Source: Chlamydiota bacterium (GTDB lineage Bacteria; Chlamydiota; Chlamydiia; Chlamydiales; Rhabdochlamydiaceae). From it: DNA of 46,967 nt. Shown here piece after piece: positions 8,601 to 15,930 of the stretch. The DNA lies in assembly GCA_013287985.1 (NCBI GenBank), contig JABDCT010000008.1, positions 1 to 46,967 of the forward strand, in the 5' to 3' direction. How positions within the stretch are numbered: the stretch's first letter is position 1; each line of letters starts with the position of its first letter. The notes below the pieces were generated by a model. That model was not told where the DNA came from, did no database searches, and saw only the letters and a list, made by a program, of their open reading frames with translations. Both the position numbers and the translations under genes were made by a program.

Positions 8601-10191
8601 CTCCTTTACACCGCACATTCTCTCTGAGAAAAACGTCAGCCCCGAACTCGGCGCGCATGAAAGAATGCTCGGCATCGCTGCGATGATCGTCGCACTCATC
8701 CTCGCTATCGGCACAATGATAAGCTACTACCGCTTCAGCGGTGTGGTCGCTTCTGTGGCTATTCTTCTCAACCTACTCATCATTTGGGCAACACTGCAAA
8801 ACTTAGGTGCGACGCTGACGCTTGCAACAATTGCCGGCGTGATCCTCACGCTTGCGCTGACAGCTGATGCCAACGTGCTCGTGTTTGAAAGGATCCGCGA
8901 AGAACTCGCTATTTCAGGCAGGCTTTCTTCGGCGATTAATGCCGGTTACCGCAAAGCATTTTCAGCGATCTTCGACTCCAACATCACTACGTTGATTGCG
9001 GCGCTCATCCTGCTCCAATTTGACTCTGGGCCCATTAAGGGATTTGCCGTCACCCTCGTTATCGGTGTCGTCTCTACTCTCTTTACTGTGCTGTTCATGA
9101 CACGTTTCTTCTTTGCTGGTTGGGCACAAAACCCCGCGCACAAAACGCTGAAAATGTCTCAATTGATCAAATCCGAGAAGTTTGACTTCTTGAAATATGC
9201 GAAACCCGCATTCCTGATTTCCGCACTGATCGTCGTTGTAGGCGCGTTCTTCCTCGCACAGCAGCGCCAGTCGATTCTCGGCATGGACTTCACAGGCGGT
9301 TATGCTCTCACGATCGAAGTGAAGCCAACAGCCGAAAAGGATCTGCGCGCTCTAGTAGAAACTTCACTGGTTAAAGCAGGCGCCAAGGAACAAGAATTCC
9401 AAGTACGCCAACTGACACCAGAGACCAATCTGCGCATCTTCATCAGTAAGTCGATGCAACAGCAGGGCCGCCCATTCTATGGCATGCCCTTGCATCTCGA
9501 TCTCAAAGAGTATACCTACGCTTATGAGACAAATCCTCCCCTCGCATGGGTGGTCAATGCTTTAAACAAACAAGGCCTGTCGCTCACGGCGCATTCTGCG
9601 ACTACACTCGATAAAAACTGGAGTGAAGTCAGCGGACAGCTTTCGGATACAATGCGTTATAGCGCTATCATTGGGCTCTCCCTTGCGCTGCTCTGCATCC
9701 TGATCTACATCACCATTCGCTTTGAGTTTAAGTATGCGATTAGCGCCACGCTCACTTTGGCTCACGACTTGGCCATTACTCTTGGGCTAGTTGCGATCCT
9801 CCACGCGCTCAAAGTCCCCGTTCAGATCGACCTCAACACTATTGCGGCGCTCCTGACAATTGTGGGCTACTCGCTGAATGATACGATCATCATTTTTGAC
9901 CGTATACGCGAAGACCTGCGCCTGATGCGCAAATCGTCCTTCAAAGAGATCATCATGCACGCCTTGAACGCAACCTTAAGCCGTACATTGCTGACATCGG
10001 GAACGACACTGCTTGTCCTACTGCCACTTGTAGTCCTCGGCGGAAGTACGATCTTTGGGTTCGCCCTTGTGATGATTATCGGGGTTGTTTTCGGAACGCT
10101 TTCCTCTCTCTTCATTGCCGCACCGCTCCTGAATTACTTTCACGAAAAACAGCGTTCAAAAGAAAGCTCACTCCCACAAGTGGTTGTGTAA
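5623..10191 (+). CDS. secDF: Protein translocase subunits SecD and SecF fused in one chain
   Basis: A 1522-residue inner-membrane protein that uses the proton gradient to pull exported proteins through SecYEG. After one N-terminal membrane helix (about residues 12-30) there is an exceptionally long exported region. The SecD P1 motif HWGLDLSGGKTIQLEL appears only near residue 677, whereas in E. coli SecD it lies far closer to the N-terminus. SecD membrane signatures follow (LTADANVLVFERIREEL near 1080-1095). The SecF half begins near residue 1190, with GMDFTGGYALTIEV near 1220 and NATLSRTLLTSGTTLLVL near 1450. A fused, oversized SecDF is characteristic of chlamydiae. RBS AGGA precedes the chosen ATG. 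recJ follows 50 bases later. Confidence 0.95.
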   Translation: MEKQKRWQKYLIITVLVLTVYNILPTLFFYTKPLKAPVDSARADKISEAIFTRVNSLEDDAKKWLASYCKLLNIKPQSIGFDAQNPQYISLTFKNSAEADKLRTNLPRAGSLIPFVPGQLSVYDTSSKESSKTVVVQRKIPVHLTEAEKQNYFQFSEKFDKTGSPTPLYRALIFDRALQVGLAVGGISENGQLTQAAIAGASGAQGRDLLLRLAHNIQSFVSVSGEQTPFAKRYFASFSQVDTADRSAFIQNFLSVLEQSKDQVRLERIALQSEAQTLQAQGTFLDTVKQQKLEQLLSQEKTLSNAETIVRRNTSAFAAGAQPWHENKWASELEESSLKAQGSGSKVQTISLQGRNPFISALSINWSNETIDLTLQPDLGAWRKELDETGKNSLRDQLDQLVFNEIAYDARLAGEKITPIGTGFQISLSDLQGSSSFLALRLSNIAKARAQSLLRTLQENWHPKHPDLAKDVFPIMDYETYSALPDSQRALGLIVYAPASSKQANTNGFRMNSVYVIAKGLDRIVQRLNNQSQSAEAQQFFKDFGALRELLQNNDMMGYPGSLLTYGKQYAGDFIFEGEDYYQTLVKATREDFAVRGTKRYGVLELSNVQQRILTENKIDNHIHEDLLKWRDDYHAAQLGLGGATPYDVPKPTQNAFLSNMKLSLVKYFRGDDRKILHWGLDLSGGKTIQLELRDQNNRVVTNEDDLNQGINELYTRVNKMGVSEVSIRREGNFITLDFPGSQELSASELIKASTMYFHIANEKFGSRNTQLARYVTQFLQEVWNEAVVTGRKSAEDINQIAWKHLQGDSINPDNAEPRSESAKVLYDNGLRLASPFDSLSNVYNDALSRIAVIRGDSFTDWYGQTNPLMIIFHNYAVEGSNLKNVQAGYDPSKGNFLLFEIKGKETLKSGEKINARDDLYAWTSQFSKDKVAGTVNATYSQNEGWRMAVILNDSIITAPTLTFPIRDGGSIEGSFTQREVSKLEADLKAGSLSFTPHILSEKNVSPELGAHERMLGIAAMIVALILAIGTMISYYRFSGVVASVAILLNLLIIWATLQNLGATLTLATIAGVILTLALTADANVLVFERIREELAISGRLSSAINAGYRKAFSAIFDSNITTLIAALILLQFDSGPIKGFAVTLVIGVVSTLFTVLFMTRFFFAGWAQNPAHKTLKMSQLIKSEKFDFLKYAKPAFLISALIVVVGAFFLAQQRQSILGMDFTGGYALTIEVKPTAEKDLRALVETSLVKAGAKEQEFQVRQLTPETNLRIFISKSMQQQGRPFYGMPLHLDLKEYTYAYETNPPLAWVVNALNKQGLSLTAHSATTLDKNWSEVSGQLSDTMRYSAIIGLSLALLCILIYITIRFEFKYAISATLTLAHDLAITLGLVAILHALKVPVQIDLNTIAALLTIVGYSLNDTIIIFDRIREDLRLMRKSSFKEIIMHALNATLSRTLLTSGTTLLVLLPLVVLGGSTIFGFALVMIIGVVFGTLSSLFIAAPLLNYFHEKQRSKESSLPQVVV

Positions 10192-10241
10192 AAGAACACC
10201 GGGGTACCCGAATAGTGATCGGATATGTTATATGGTAAAAG

Positions 10242-11972
10242 ATGCAAAAGACCAAGCAGGACACAAAATGGCTTTACCCAGAGATAGATCCTGACTGGAC
10301 GCAGTCCATCGTTAAAGAATTTAATATCCACCCTGCCACTGCGCAAGTCTTAGCGACCCGTGGGTTTACCTCCCTCGAAGATATCCACCACCACCTCTAC
10401 GCCAAACTCCCCGATCTACTCGATCCCCACCTCTTTCCGGAGATGGATCAGGCAATTGAACGCATCTTCAAGGCTATCAAAAACAATGAGCCGATCCTCG
10501 TCTACGGGGATAACGATGTCGATGGGATCACAGGAGCTACGCTACTAACCGAATTCTTGAATTTCGTCGGTGCAAAAGCGCTTTTTTACATCCCCAACCG
10601 CACCTCTCTCAACCAGAGCTTGATGCTCGACGCCTTGAGTTTTGCACTTAAACATGGCTGCAAGCTTCTCATCACTGTGGATTGCGGGATTACCGCTGCC
10701 GAAGAGATCCTCGAAGCAGTCAAATCGGGCGTTGAAGTCATTGTCACAGACCACCACGAGCCGACCGCAAAATTGCCTCACTGTGCAGCGACCCTCAATC
10801 CAAAACTCAAAGGCAGCACCTATCCTAATCGCGATCTCACCGGAGTAGGGGTAGCCTTTAAACTCGCGCACGGCATCACCAACTTGCTCATCACAAATGG
10901 CGATATCAGCACGAATAAGATCGACCTCAAACGCTATCTCGACCTCGTTGCCTTGGGGACCGTTGCTGACATGGGCTCTTTGCGCGGCGAAAACCGCATT
11001 TTTGTGCGCTATGGCCTGCGTCAAATGCGCAAGGGCAAACGCATCGGCCTGGCCAAACTTTTCGGAGTCTGTGAAGTCCACTCATCCGACATCACCCCGA
11101 TCGATATCGCCTCAAAAGTGGCCCCGCGCCTCAACAGCTTGGGTCGCATCGCCGATCCGAATAAAGGAGTTGAACTGCTGCTCATTACCGACCCGATGCA
11201 AGCGGAAATCCTGGCTAAAGAGCTCGATCTCAATAACATCGAACGACAGAAAATCGAACGCCGCGATTCAGAAGACATCGAAAAATATATCAGCAAACAT
11301 CCACAGATCTTCCGCCACCGCGCTCTCATCCTCTACTCTAACAAGTGGCACCCGGGTATCATCCCCATTCTGGCTGCACGCATTGCAAAGCAGTACAACA
11401 GACCGACCGTGATCATCGCTACTGACCAAGGGCTGGGAAAAGGATCGGTGCGCACCATTCCCGAATTCCCCATCCTGCCCATCTTGCGCGCCAATGCAGA
11501 GCTCCTAGAAAACTATGGCGGTCACGATTATGCCGCCGGCCTGACCATTAAAAGCGAAAACATCGAAGCCTTTAAAAAGGCCTTTATTGCTGCTGCGGAT
11601 GAATCCCTACAAGAACATGACCTCGTCTCTAAGCTCAGCCTCGATGGTAAAGTAGAATTCGGTCAACTCACCTTCGATTTCATGGAGTCGCTCAACCTCT
11701 TAGAACCCTATGGCCATGAGAACCCTCCGCCCATTTTTTACACCGACGCCAAACAGGCATGGCCTCCCAAAATCGTGGGGAAAAGCCACCTCAAGTTCTA
11801 CCTCCAGCAAGATGAGCGCGTCCTTGAGGGAATTGGATTTGGCATGGCCGAAAAAAAACCTGAACTATGTAGAAAAGACATCACACTACGAGTCGCTTTT
11901 ACACCTTACATCAACACATTCCACAGCAAAACAAGCATTCAACTGCAGATCCGCGATTTTAAAATCCTCTAG
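10242..11972 (+). CDS. recJ: Single-stranded-DNA-specific 5'-3' exonuclease RecJ
   Basis: This 576-residue DHH-family nuclease acts in RecF-pathway recombination, mismatch and base-excision repair. The first metal motif reads VYGDNDVDG near residues 86-94 and the DHH motif VTDHHEP is near 169-175. The DHHA1 domain ends with the GGHDYAAGLTI glycine motif near 426-436, followed by a C-terminal OB-like domain. Length is typical. It follows secDF, the same order as in Chlamydia. The ATG was chosen because the upstream bases GGTAAAAG give a weak ribosome-binding site and no better in-frame start precedes it. Confidence 0.96.
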   Translation: MQKTKQDTKWLYPEIDPDWTQSIVKEFNIHPATAQVLATRGFTSLEDIHHHLYAKLPDLLDPHLFPEMDQAIERIFKAIKNNEPILVYGDNDVDGITGATLLTEFLNFVGAKALFYIPNRTSLNQSLMLDALSFALKHGCKLLITVDCGITAAEEILEAVKSGVEVIVTDHHEPTAKLPHCAATLNPKLKGSTYPNRDLTGVGVAFKLAHGITNLLITNGDISTNKIDLKRYLDLVALGTVADMGSLRGENRIFVRYGLRQMRKGKRIGLAKLFGVCEVHSSDITPIDIASKVAPRLNSLGRIADPNKGVELLLITDPMQAEILAKELDLNNIERQKIERRDSEDIEKYISKHPQIFRHRALILYSNKWHPGIIPILAARIAKQYNRPTVIIATDQGLGKGSVRTIPEFPILPILRANAELLENYGGHDYAAGLTIKSENIEAFKKAFIAAADESLQEHDLVSKLSLDGKVEFGQLTFDFMESLNLLEPYGHENPPPIFYTDAKQAWPPKIVGKSHLKFYLQQDERVLEGIGFGMAEKKPELCRKDITLRVAFTPYINTFHSKTSIQLQIRDFKIL

Positions 11973-12030
11973 TCAATATCACCCTTATCCATTAAAGAAA
12001 TGAGTAGATATCAATCTTTAAGGATCGGTT

Positions 12031-13245
12031 ATGCGTAGAATGGCACCCGCGCTTGTGGCGCTTACACTTTGCACACTTGGTTTTGCAGAAACAAACTGCT
12101 GCCAAAGCACTCAAACATGCCCCGCACCCACGCCTCCTGCTCCCTGCTGGCCTGACACTACCCCCGATTGTCCCTACTGCTTAGGGCCCGACTGCGTGAA
12201 CCCTGACGTGCGCCCGATCCACTGCGGCGGCGACTTCACTTTTTATGGAGCAGCGATCTGGTGGAATGCTAACGAAGATGGTCTGGCTTTTGCCGTCGAT
12301 ACAACGCAAAGTATCAGTCATCCGCCTTTTTCCGTCATCCACGCGCGTTATGCAAGGCCTCAGGCCCATTGGGAGCTCGGGTTCAAAGTCGGCATCGGCT
12401 ACAACACGACCTTTAATGGCTGGGACGCCGATCTTACCTGGACTCACTACCAAGGCAGAGCCTCTGAAGAGGTCGAAGCCGATCCTTCAGACAACCACAC
12501 ACTGCTGACCCTCTGGTCAGCCTATGCGGATACTTGCAACCACATAACAACTGTTGCATCTTTCGCCGGAGCACAGTGGAAATTGCAACTCGACCTGCTG
12601 GATTTTGAACTGGGAAGAGAATTTTGGACGGGCAGATACCTTACACTCCGTCCTTTTATCGGTCTGCGCTATGGCCGCATCCGTCAGCACTACAATATTC
12701 AATATAGCGGGGGCTCTTATGCCGGCAGTATTACTCATCGTGTATGCGAGTTCAATCCACGTTATCCATTTGGAGATGACTACATCAGCATGTCCAATGT
12801 CTTTAAAGGCACGGGCGTTCGTAGCGGTCTGGATACCGTGTGGAATATAGGCCGAGGCGTGTCATTCTATGGCAATCTTGCTCTTTCACTCCTTTATGGA
12901 CGCTTCCACATGAACCAGAATGAAGATGTGGTGGCTCCTGTATCACCCTTCTCCACAACAAATATTTTAAGTAGTGAAGATGGCTTCCGCGCGTCGCGCG
13001 CCATGACAGATCTCGCGGTAGGAATCCAATATTCCACGCTGTTTAACGACTGCCAGTATGGGTTTACGCTTGCCCTTGGCTGGGAGCACCACCTCTTCTT
13101 CAACCAGAATCAACTCTGGCGTGTCGAGATGCCGGCTACTGTAGACACAGATGGAGATGTGGCTGTTGGCGTTGATATCATCCAGGAGTCGCGCGGCGAT
13201 CTCTCGACTCAAGGCTGGACGCTCTCTGCTAGCTTTGAGTTCTAA
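12031..13245 (+). CDS. Cysteine-rich MOMP-like outer membrane porin
   Basis: This 404-residue protein has a signal peptide (cleavage likely after LGFA at residue 19). The next stretch is rich in cysteine and proline, with eight cysteines between residues 23 and 65. The remainder shows alternating aromatic and polar strands (ADLTWTHYQG, LTLRPFIGLRYG, FTLALGWEHHLFF) and ends in phenylalanine, as expected for an outer-membrane beta barrel. It resembles the Legionella-type major outer membrane protein family expanded in several environmental chlamydiae. The cysteines suggest disulfide cross-linking of the cell wall. A second member is at 41549-42502. RBS AAGGA precedes the ATG. The 3' end overlaps the convergent pepF by 17 bases. 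Substrate is unknown. Confidence 0.8.
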   Translation: MRRMAPALVALTLCTLGFAETNCCQSTQTCPAPTPPAPCWPDTTPDCPYCLGPDCVNPDVRPIHCGGDFTFYGAAIWWNANEDGLAFAVDTTQSISHPPFSVIHARYARPQAHWELGFKVGIGYNTTFNGWDADLTWTHYQGRASEEVEADPSDNHTLLTLWSAYADTCNHITTVASFAGAQWKLQLDLLDFELGREFWTGRYLTLRPFIGLRYGRIRQHYNIQYSGGSYAGSITHRVCEFNPRYPFGDDYISMSNVFKGTGVRSGLDTVWNIGRGVSFYGNLALSLLYGRFHMNQNEDVVAPVSPFSTTNILSSEDGFRASRAMTDLAVGIQYSTLFNDCQYGFTLALGWEHHLFFNQNQLWRVEMPATVDTDGDVAVGVDIIQESRGDLSTQGWTLSASFEF

Positions 13246-15019
13246 CGGTTTGTTTCGAATAGGTCTCAAAGTCGGGGATTAAGCTATCAATGGCAGATTC
13301 CCAGAAGTCGGTCTTGGTCAGATCGACGCCTAGGTGCTTCTTCGCGAGTTCTTCGACCGTGAAGAGCGCGCTATCTTTTAAGAAGAGATCGACCTTATGG
13401 GCAAAATCGCTATCGCGGGCCGAGCGCGTATAGATCCCTAAACTGAGGAGAAATCCAAACGTGTAGGGGAAATTATAGAACTGCACATCGGTGATATAAA
13501 AATGCAATTTGGACGCCCAGAAGTAGGGATTCCAGTCGGCAAGAGCATTGCCAAAGGCCTTCTGCTGCGCCTCAACCATCAGCTGGGACAGCCTCTCCGG
13601 TGGGACAAATCCATTCTTGCGCTCGGCATAAAATGCAGTCTCAAATAGGAAGCGCGCGTAGATGTTCATGAGAAATGCGACAGCTCTTTGTAGCTTATCA
13701 TCGATGAGCACGAGTTTTTCATCTTCTGCAGCCTTAGAGATCGCTCCGTCGATCACCATCATCTCAGCAAGAGTCGATGCCGTTTCAGCCACATTCATTT
13801 TGTAGTCCTGCGCAAAAAAAGGCAGGGAGCGCACACACTCGTTGTGGTAGGCGTGACCAAGCTCATGCGCCAGCGTCGACACATTGTCGAGCGTGCCATT
13901 ATAGGTCAGAAAAATGCGGCTTTCGCCCGTAAGAGGGAAGCTCGTGCAGAACCCGCCCGCCTGTTTTCCAGGGCGATCTTCCGACTCGATCCACCCCTTC
14001 TCAAGAGCTGTCTTGGCAAATGCGGCCATCTGAGGATGGCGCTGCTTAAACGTATCCAGGACCATTGTTGCCCCTTCGTCGTAAGAAAGCGTCGTATGCG
14101 TTGTTCCAATAGGGGCATAGACATCAGTCCAAGAGAGTTTTTCGACGCCTAAAAGACGCGCCTTATCTTCCAGATAGCGAACGAGCAGGTGGCGCTTATT
14201 TTCAATCGCTTTCCAGATCGCATCCAGTGTGCTTTTCTGCATGCGGTTATTGAGCAGCGGCTCGTGCAACACATCATTCCAGCCCCTTTCTGCAAATACC
14301 TGTAAACGGAATCCCGCCATGTAGTTGAGGATCTGCGCCAATAGATCGGCCTGCTCCGCCCAGGCTGCATTTAAGAGGGAAAATGCCTCCTGCCGCACCG
14401 CGCGATCGGGGCTGGTGAGCAGATTGTCGGCCTGGCCTACGGAGAGCTTCTTGCCCTCATAGGTTATCTGCATTTTAGACACGATCAGGCGGTACAGGCT
14501 CCAGTAGCTGTGATAGCCGTCGACGGAGAGCGCTGATATCAACTTCTCGCGTCCCTTATCTAGTAGTTCGCTGGAAATATGACGCCTTTCCCTTAAAAAG
14601 AAGGAGAGGTTGGCGAGCTTTGGATCCTTGAGGAGAGCCTCAAAACGAGGCGCATCTAAAAGAGAGAGAGTATAGCCCAGGAGGAAAAGAGCTTTTTCGC
14701 CTTCCGCCGCAAGGAGAGAGGAGCGCGCCTGCAGAGCATGCACAGATGGATCTTGAGGAGAATCGGCTAAACGGCAGCTTAAGTAGGCCTCGACCTGTTT
14801 GTAGGCGGCTGTAGCATGGTCAAAACGGACGATGGTAGAAGCCGTAGCTTCCCTTTCAAGGAGAGCGCTAATCGCGGCGAATTCCTTCTTTAAACGCTCA
14901 CAATCCTCTTCGGCTGCCTGAGGGCTTGCATAGATCGACTTCAGTTGCCACGTGCGGGGTAGGTTCATTTCGCCTCCATATAGAGATGCCATAAGCGTTA
15001 GAGCAAGAAAATATTTCAT
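13229..15019 (-). CDS. pepF: Oligoendopeptidase F-like M3 metallopeptidase
   Basis: A 596-residue zinc peptidase of family M3B that cleaves oligopeptides. The zinc-binding HELGHAYHNE lies near residues 383-392 with the third ligand glutamate in the downstream helix. The C-terminus (LGIYTRSARDSDF, SALFTVEELAKKHLGVDL) is typical of the family. The N-terminus is ambiguous. From the ATG at 15019 the chain begins KYFLALTLMASLYGG, resembling a signal peptide, but there is no obvious ribosome-binding site. An internal ATG at 14968 has GGAGG four bases upstream and would give a cytosolic enzyme starting MNLPRTWQL. Transcription from euo is blocked by the terminator at 15041-15076, so pepF needs its own promoter. 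Confidence 0.92.
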   Translation of the reverse strand: MKYFLALTLMASLYGGEMNLPRTWQLKSIYASPQAAEEDCERLKKEFAAISALLEREATASTIVRFDHATAAYKQVEAYLSCRLADSPQDPSVHALQARSSLLAAEGEKALFLLGYTLSLLDAPRFEALLKDPKLANLSFFLRERRHISSELLDKGREKLISALSVDGYHSYWSLYRLIVSKMQITYEGKKLSVGQADNLLTSPDRAVRQEAFSLLNAAWAEQADLLAQILNYMAGFRLQVFAERGWNDVLHEPLLNNRMQKSTLDAIWKAIENKRHLLVRYLEDKARLLGVEKLSWTDVYAPIGTTHTTLSYDEGATMVLDTFKQRHPQMAAFAKTALEKGWIESEDRPGKQAGGFCTSFPLTGESRIFLTYNGTLDNVSTLAHELGHAYHNECVRSLPFFAQDYKMNVAETASTLAEMMVIDGAISKAAEDEKLVLIDDKLQRAVAFLMNIYARFLFETAFYAERKNGFVPPERLSQLMVEAQQKAFGNALADWNPYFWASKLHFYITDVQFYNFPYTFGFLLSLGIYTRSARDSDFAHKVDLFLKDSALFTVEELAKKHLGVDLTKTDFWESAIDSLIPDFETYSKQTVRTQS

Positions 15020-15040
15020 GAAACAAGTTTAGGAAATAGA

Positions 15041-15076
15041 CAAAAAAAAATCACCTGATAACGAATATCAGGTGAT
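15041..15076 (-). terminator. Rho-independent terminator of euo
   Basis: ATCACCTGATA (15050-15060) and TATCAGGTGAT (15066-15076) form a perfect 11-base stem around a 5-base loop. On the minus strand the stem is followed at once by nine T residues (the A run 15042-15050 on the plus strand). It lies 43 bases after the euo stop codon and before pepF, so it separates the two leftward genes. Confidence 0.9.
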
Positions 15077-15118
15077 CATTATGGCCCATAAAGAAGAAAA
15101 ACCTAAAAAAGAACGCAG

Positions 15119-15568
15119 TTACCCAGCTTGGGTATTTTGCACTTTCTTCGTTAGGTAGTTTTCTCGATAAGATTTGATGTCTTCAGAGTGGATGACCCAC
15201 GCCGCGCCTTTACGCGATGCCTTCATCAGGCCGACGCGTGTAGCGTAATAGATTTTCTGTGCAGGTACGCCAAGCATTTTGGCAACCTGATTGATGGAGT
15301 AGAAACCTTTCTTGTTATCAAAAAGGAGTTCTCCATTAAACATCGACTTGGTACGTGAATACTTTTGACGACGATACTCTTCTAGATCCGTTAGATCGAT
15401 TGTCCAGCGCGTTGTATCTTTAAACGCCTTAAGCTTCTTCTGCTTAATCGCCACATAGATGGCTTGTCTGGTTACATTATTAATCTTAGCAGCCTCGGTG
15501 ATCGAGACAAGTCTTTTCGAATTCTTCAGACCCGCATCTCCTTCCTGCTGCATATTTTGATGATCCAT
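15119..15568 (-). CDS. euo: Euo, chlamydial DNA-binding developmental repressor
   Basis: This 149-residue protein carries two excisionase/MerR-like helix-turn-helix units. The first (residues 20-65) contains SITEAAKINNVTRQAIYVAI and a lysine-rich wing. The second (residues 90-130) contains SINQVAKMLGVPAQKIYYAT and AAWVIHSEDIKSYRENY. The wording RQAIYVAIKQKKLKA is, from memory, almost identical to Chlamydia Euo, which represses late-cycle genes during the replicative phase. It is shorter than the Chlamydia protein (about 180 residues), lacking part of the C-terminal tail. RBS GGAGG precedes the ATG. Euo is restricted to chlamydiae and is the strongest taxonomic marker here. Confidence 0.93.
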   Translation of the reverse strand: MDHQNMQQEGDAGLKNSKRLVSITEAAKINNVTRQAIYVAIKQKKLKAFKDTTRWTIDLTDLEEYRRQKYSRTKSMFNGELLFDNKKGFYSINQVAKMLGVPAQKIYYATRVGLMKASRKGAAWVIHSEDIKSYRENYLTKKVQNTQAG

Positions 15569-15930
15569 TTTTTATTCCTCCAAACTATGGCTTGTTTTAA
15601 GAGAGGAAACTCTAAAGCTTCACTGCTCTCAGGCTTTTGCCTTTACGTTCTCTTAATATTATTATTATTCATATTCTCAAGTAGATAATTATTTTCTCAC
15701 AAATTAGAATTGAAATCAACTCCCTAATTTAACTTGCTTAAGCTCTTTAATTTAGAGGCGATTCACCCCCCTTTTAGCCAACCGACCATGCACTCATCCC
15801 CCTCTATATCAGTCGTTTACGAATAAATCATAAAAAACAAACGCCCAAAAAAAAGAAATTTTCTCACAGAAAACTTGTTGGACAATCAAAGCTTCGCTAT
15901 TCTGCAGAACAAGAAATAACGAGGTTATCC
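15569..15930. other. Divergent euo/tsp intergenic region
   Basis: This 362-base gap between two divergent genes contains no convincing open frame. The euo side (15640-15700) is very AT-rich; on the minus strand TTGAGA followed after 16 bases by TATTAA is a possible promoter. The middle, around 15760-15800, is C-rich. The right end holds the tsp promoter listed separately. A divergent regulator promoter of this size could also contain Euo autoregulatory sites, but I see no clear repeated operator. Confidence 0.5.
15875..15903 (+). promoter_or_regulatory. Candidate tsp promoter
   Basis: TTGTTG (15875-15880), a 17-base spacer and TATTCT (15898-15903) form a plausible housekeeping sigma promoter. 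The predicted start is about 20 bases before the ATG at 15931, which has the ribosome-binding site GAGG at 15921-15924. Confidence 0.5.

Noticed and set aside
15080-15157. 25-codon frame MAHKEEKPKKERSYPAW and onward, between pepF and euo
   Set aside because: It starts just after the terminator stem but runs into the euo 3' end antisense and has no ribosome-binding site.
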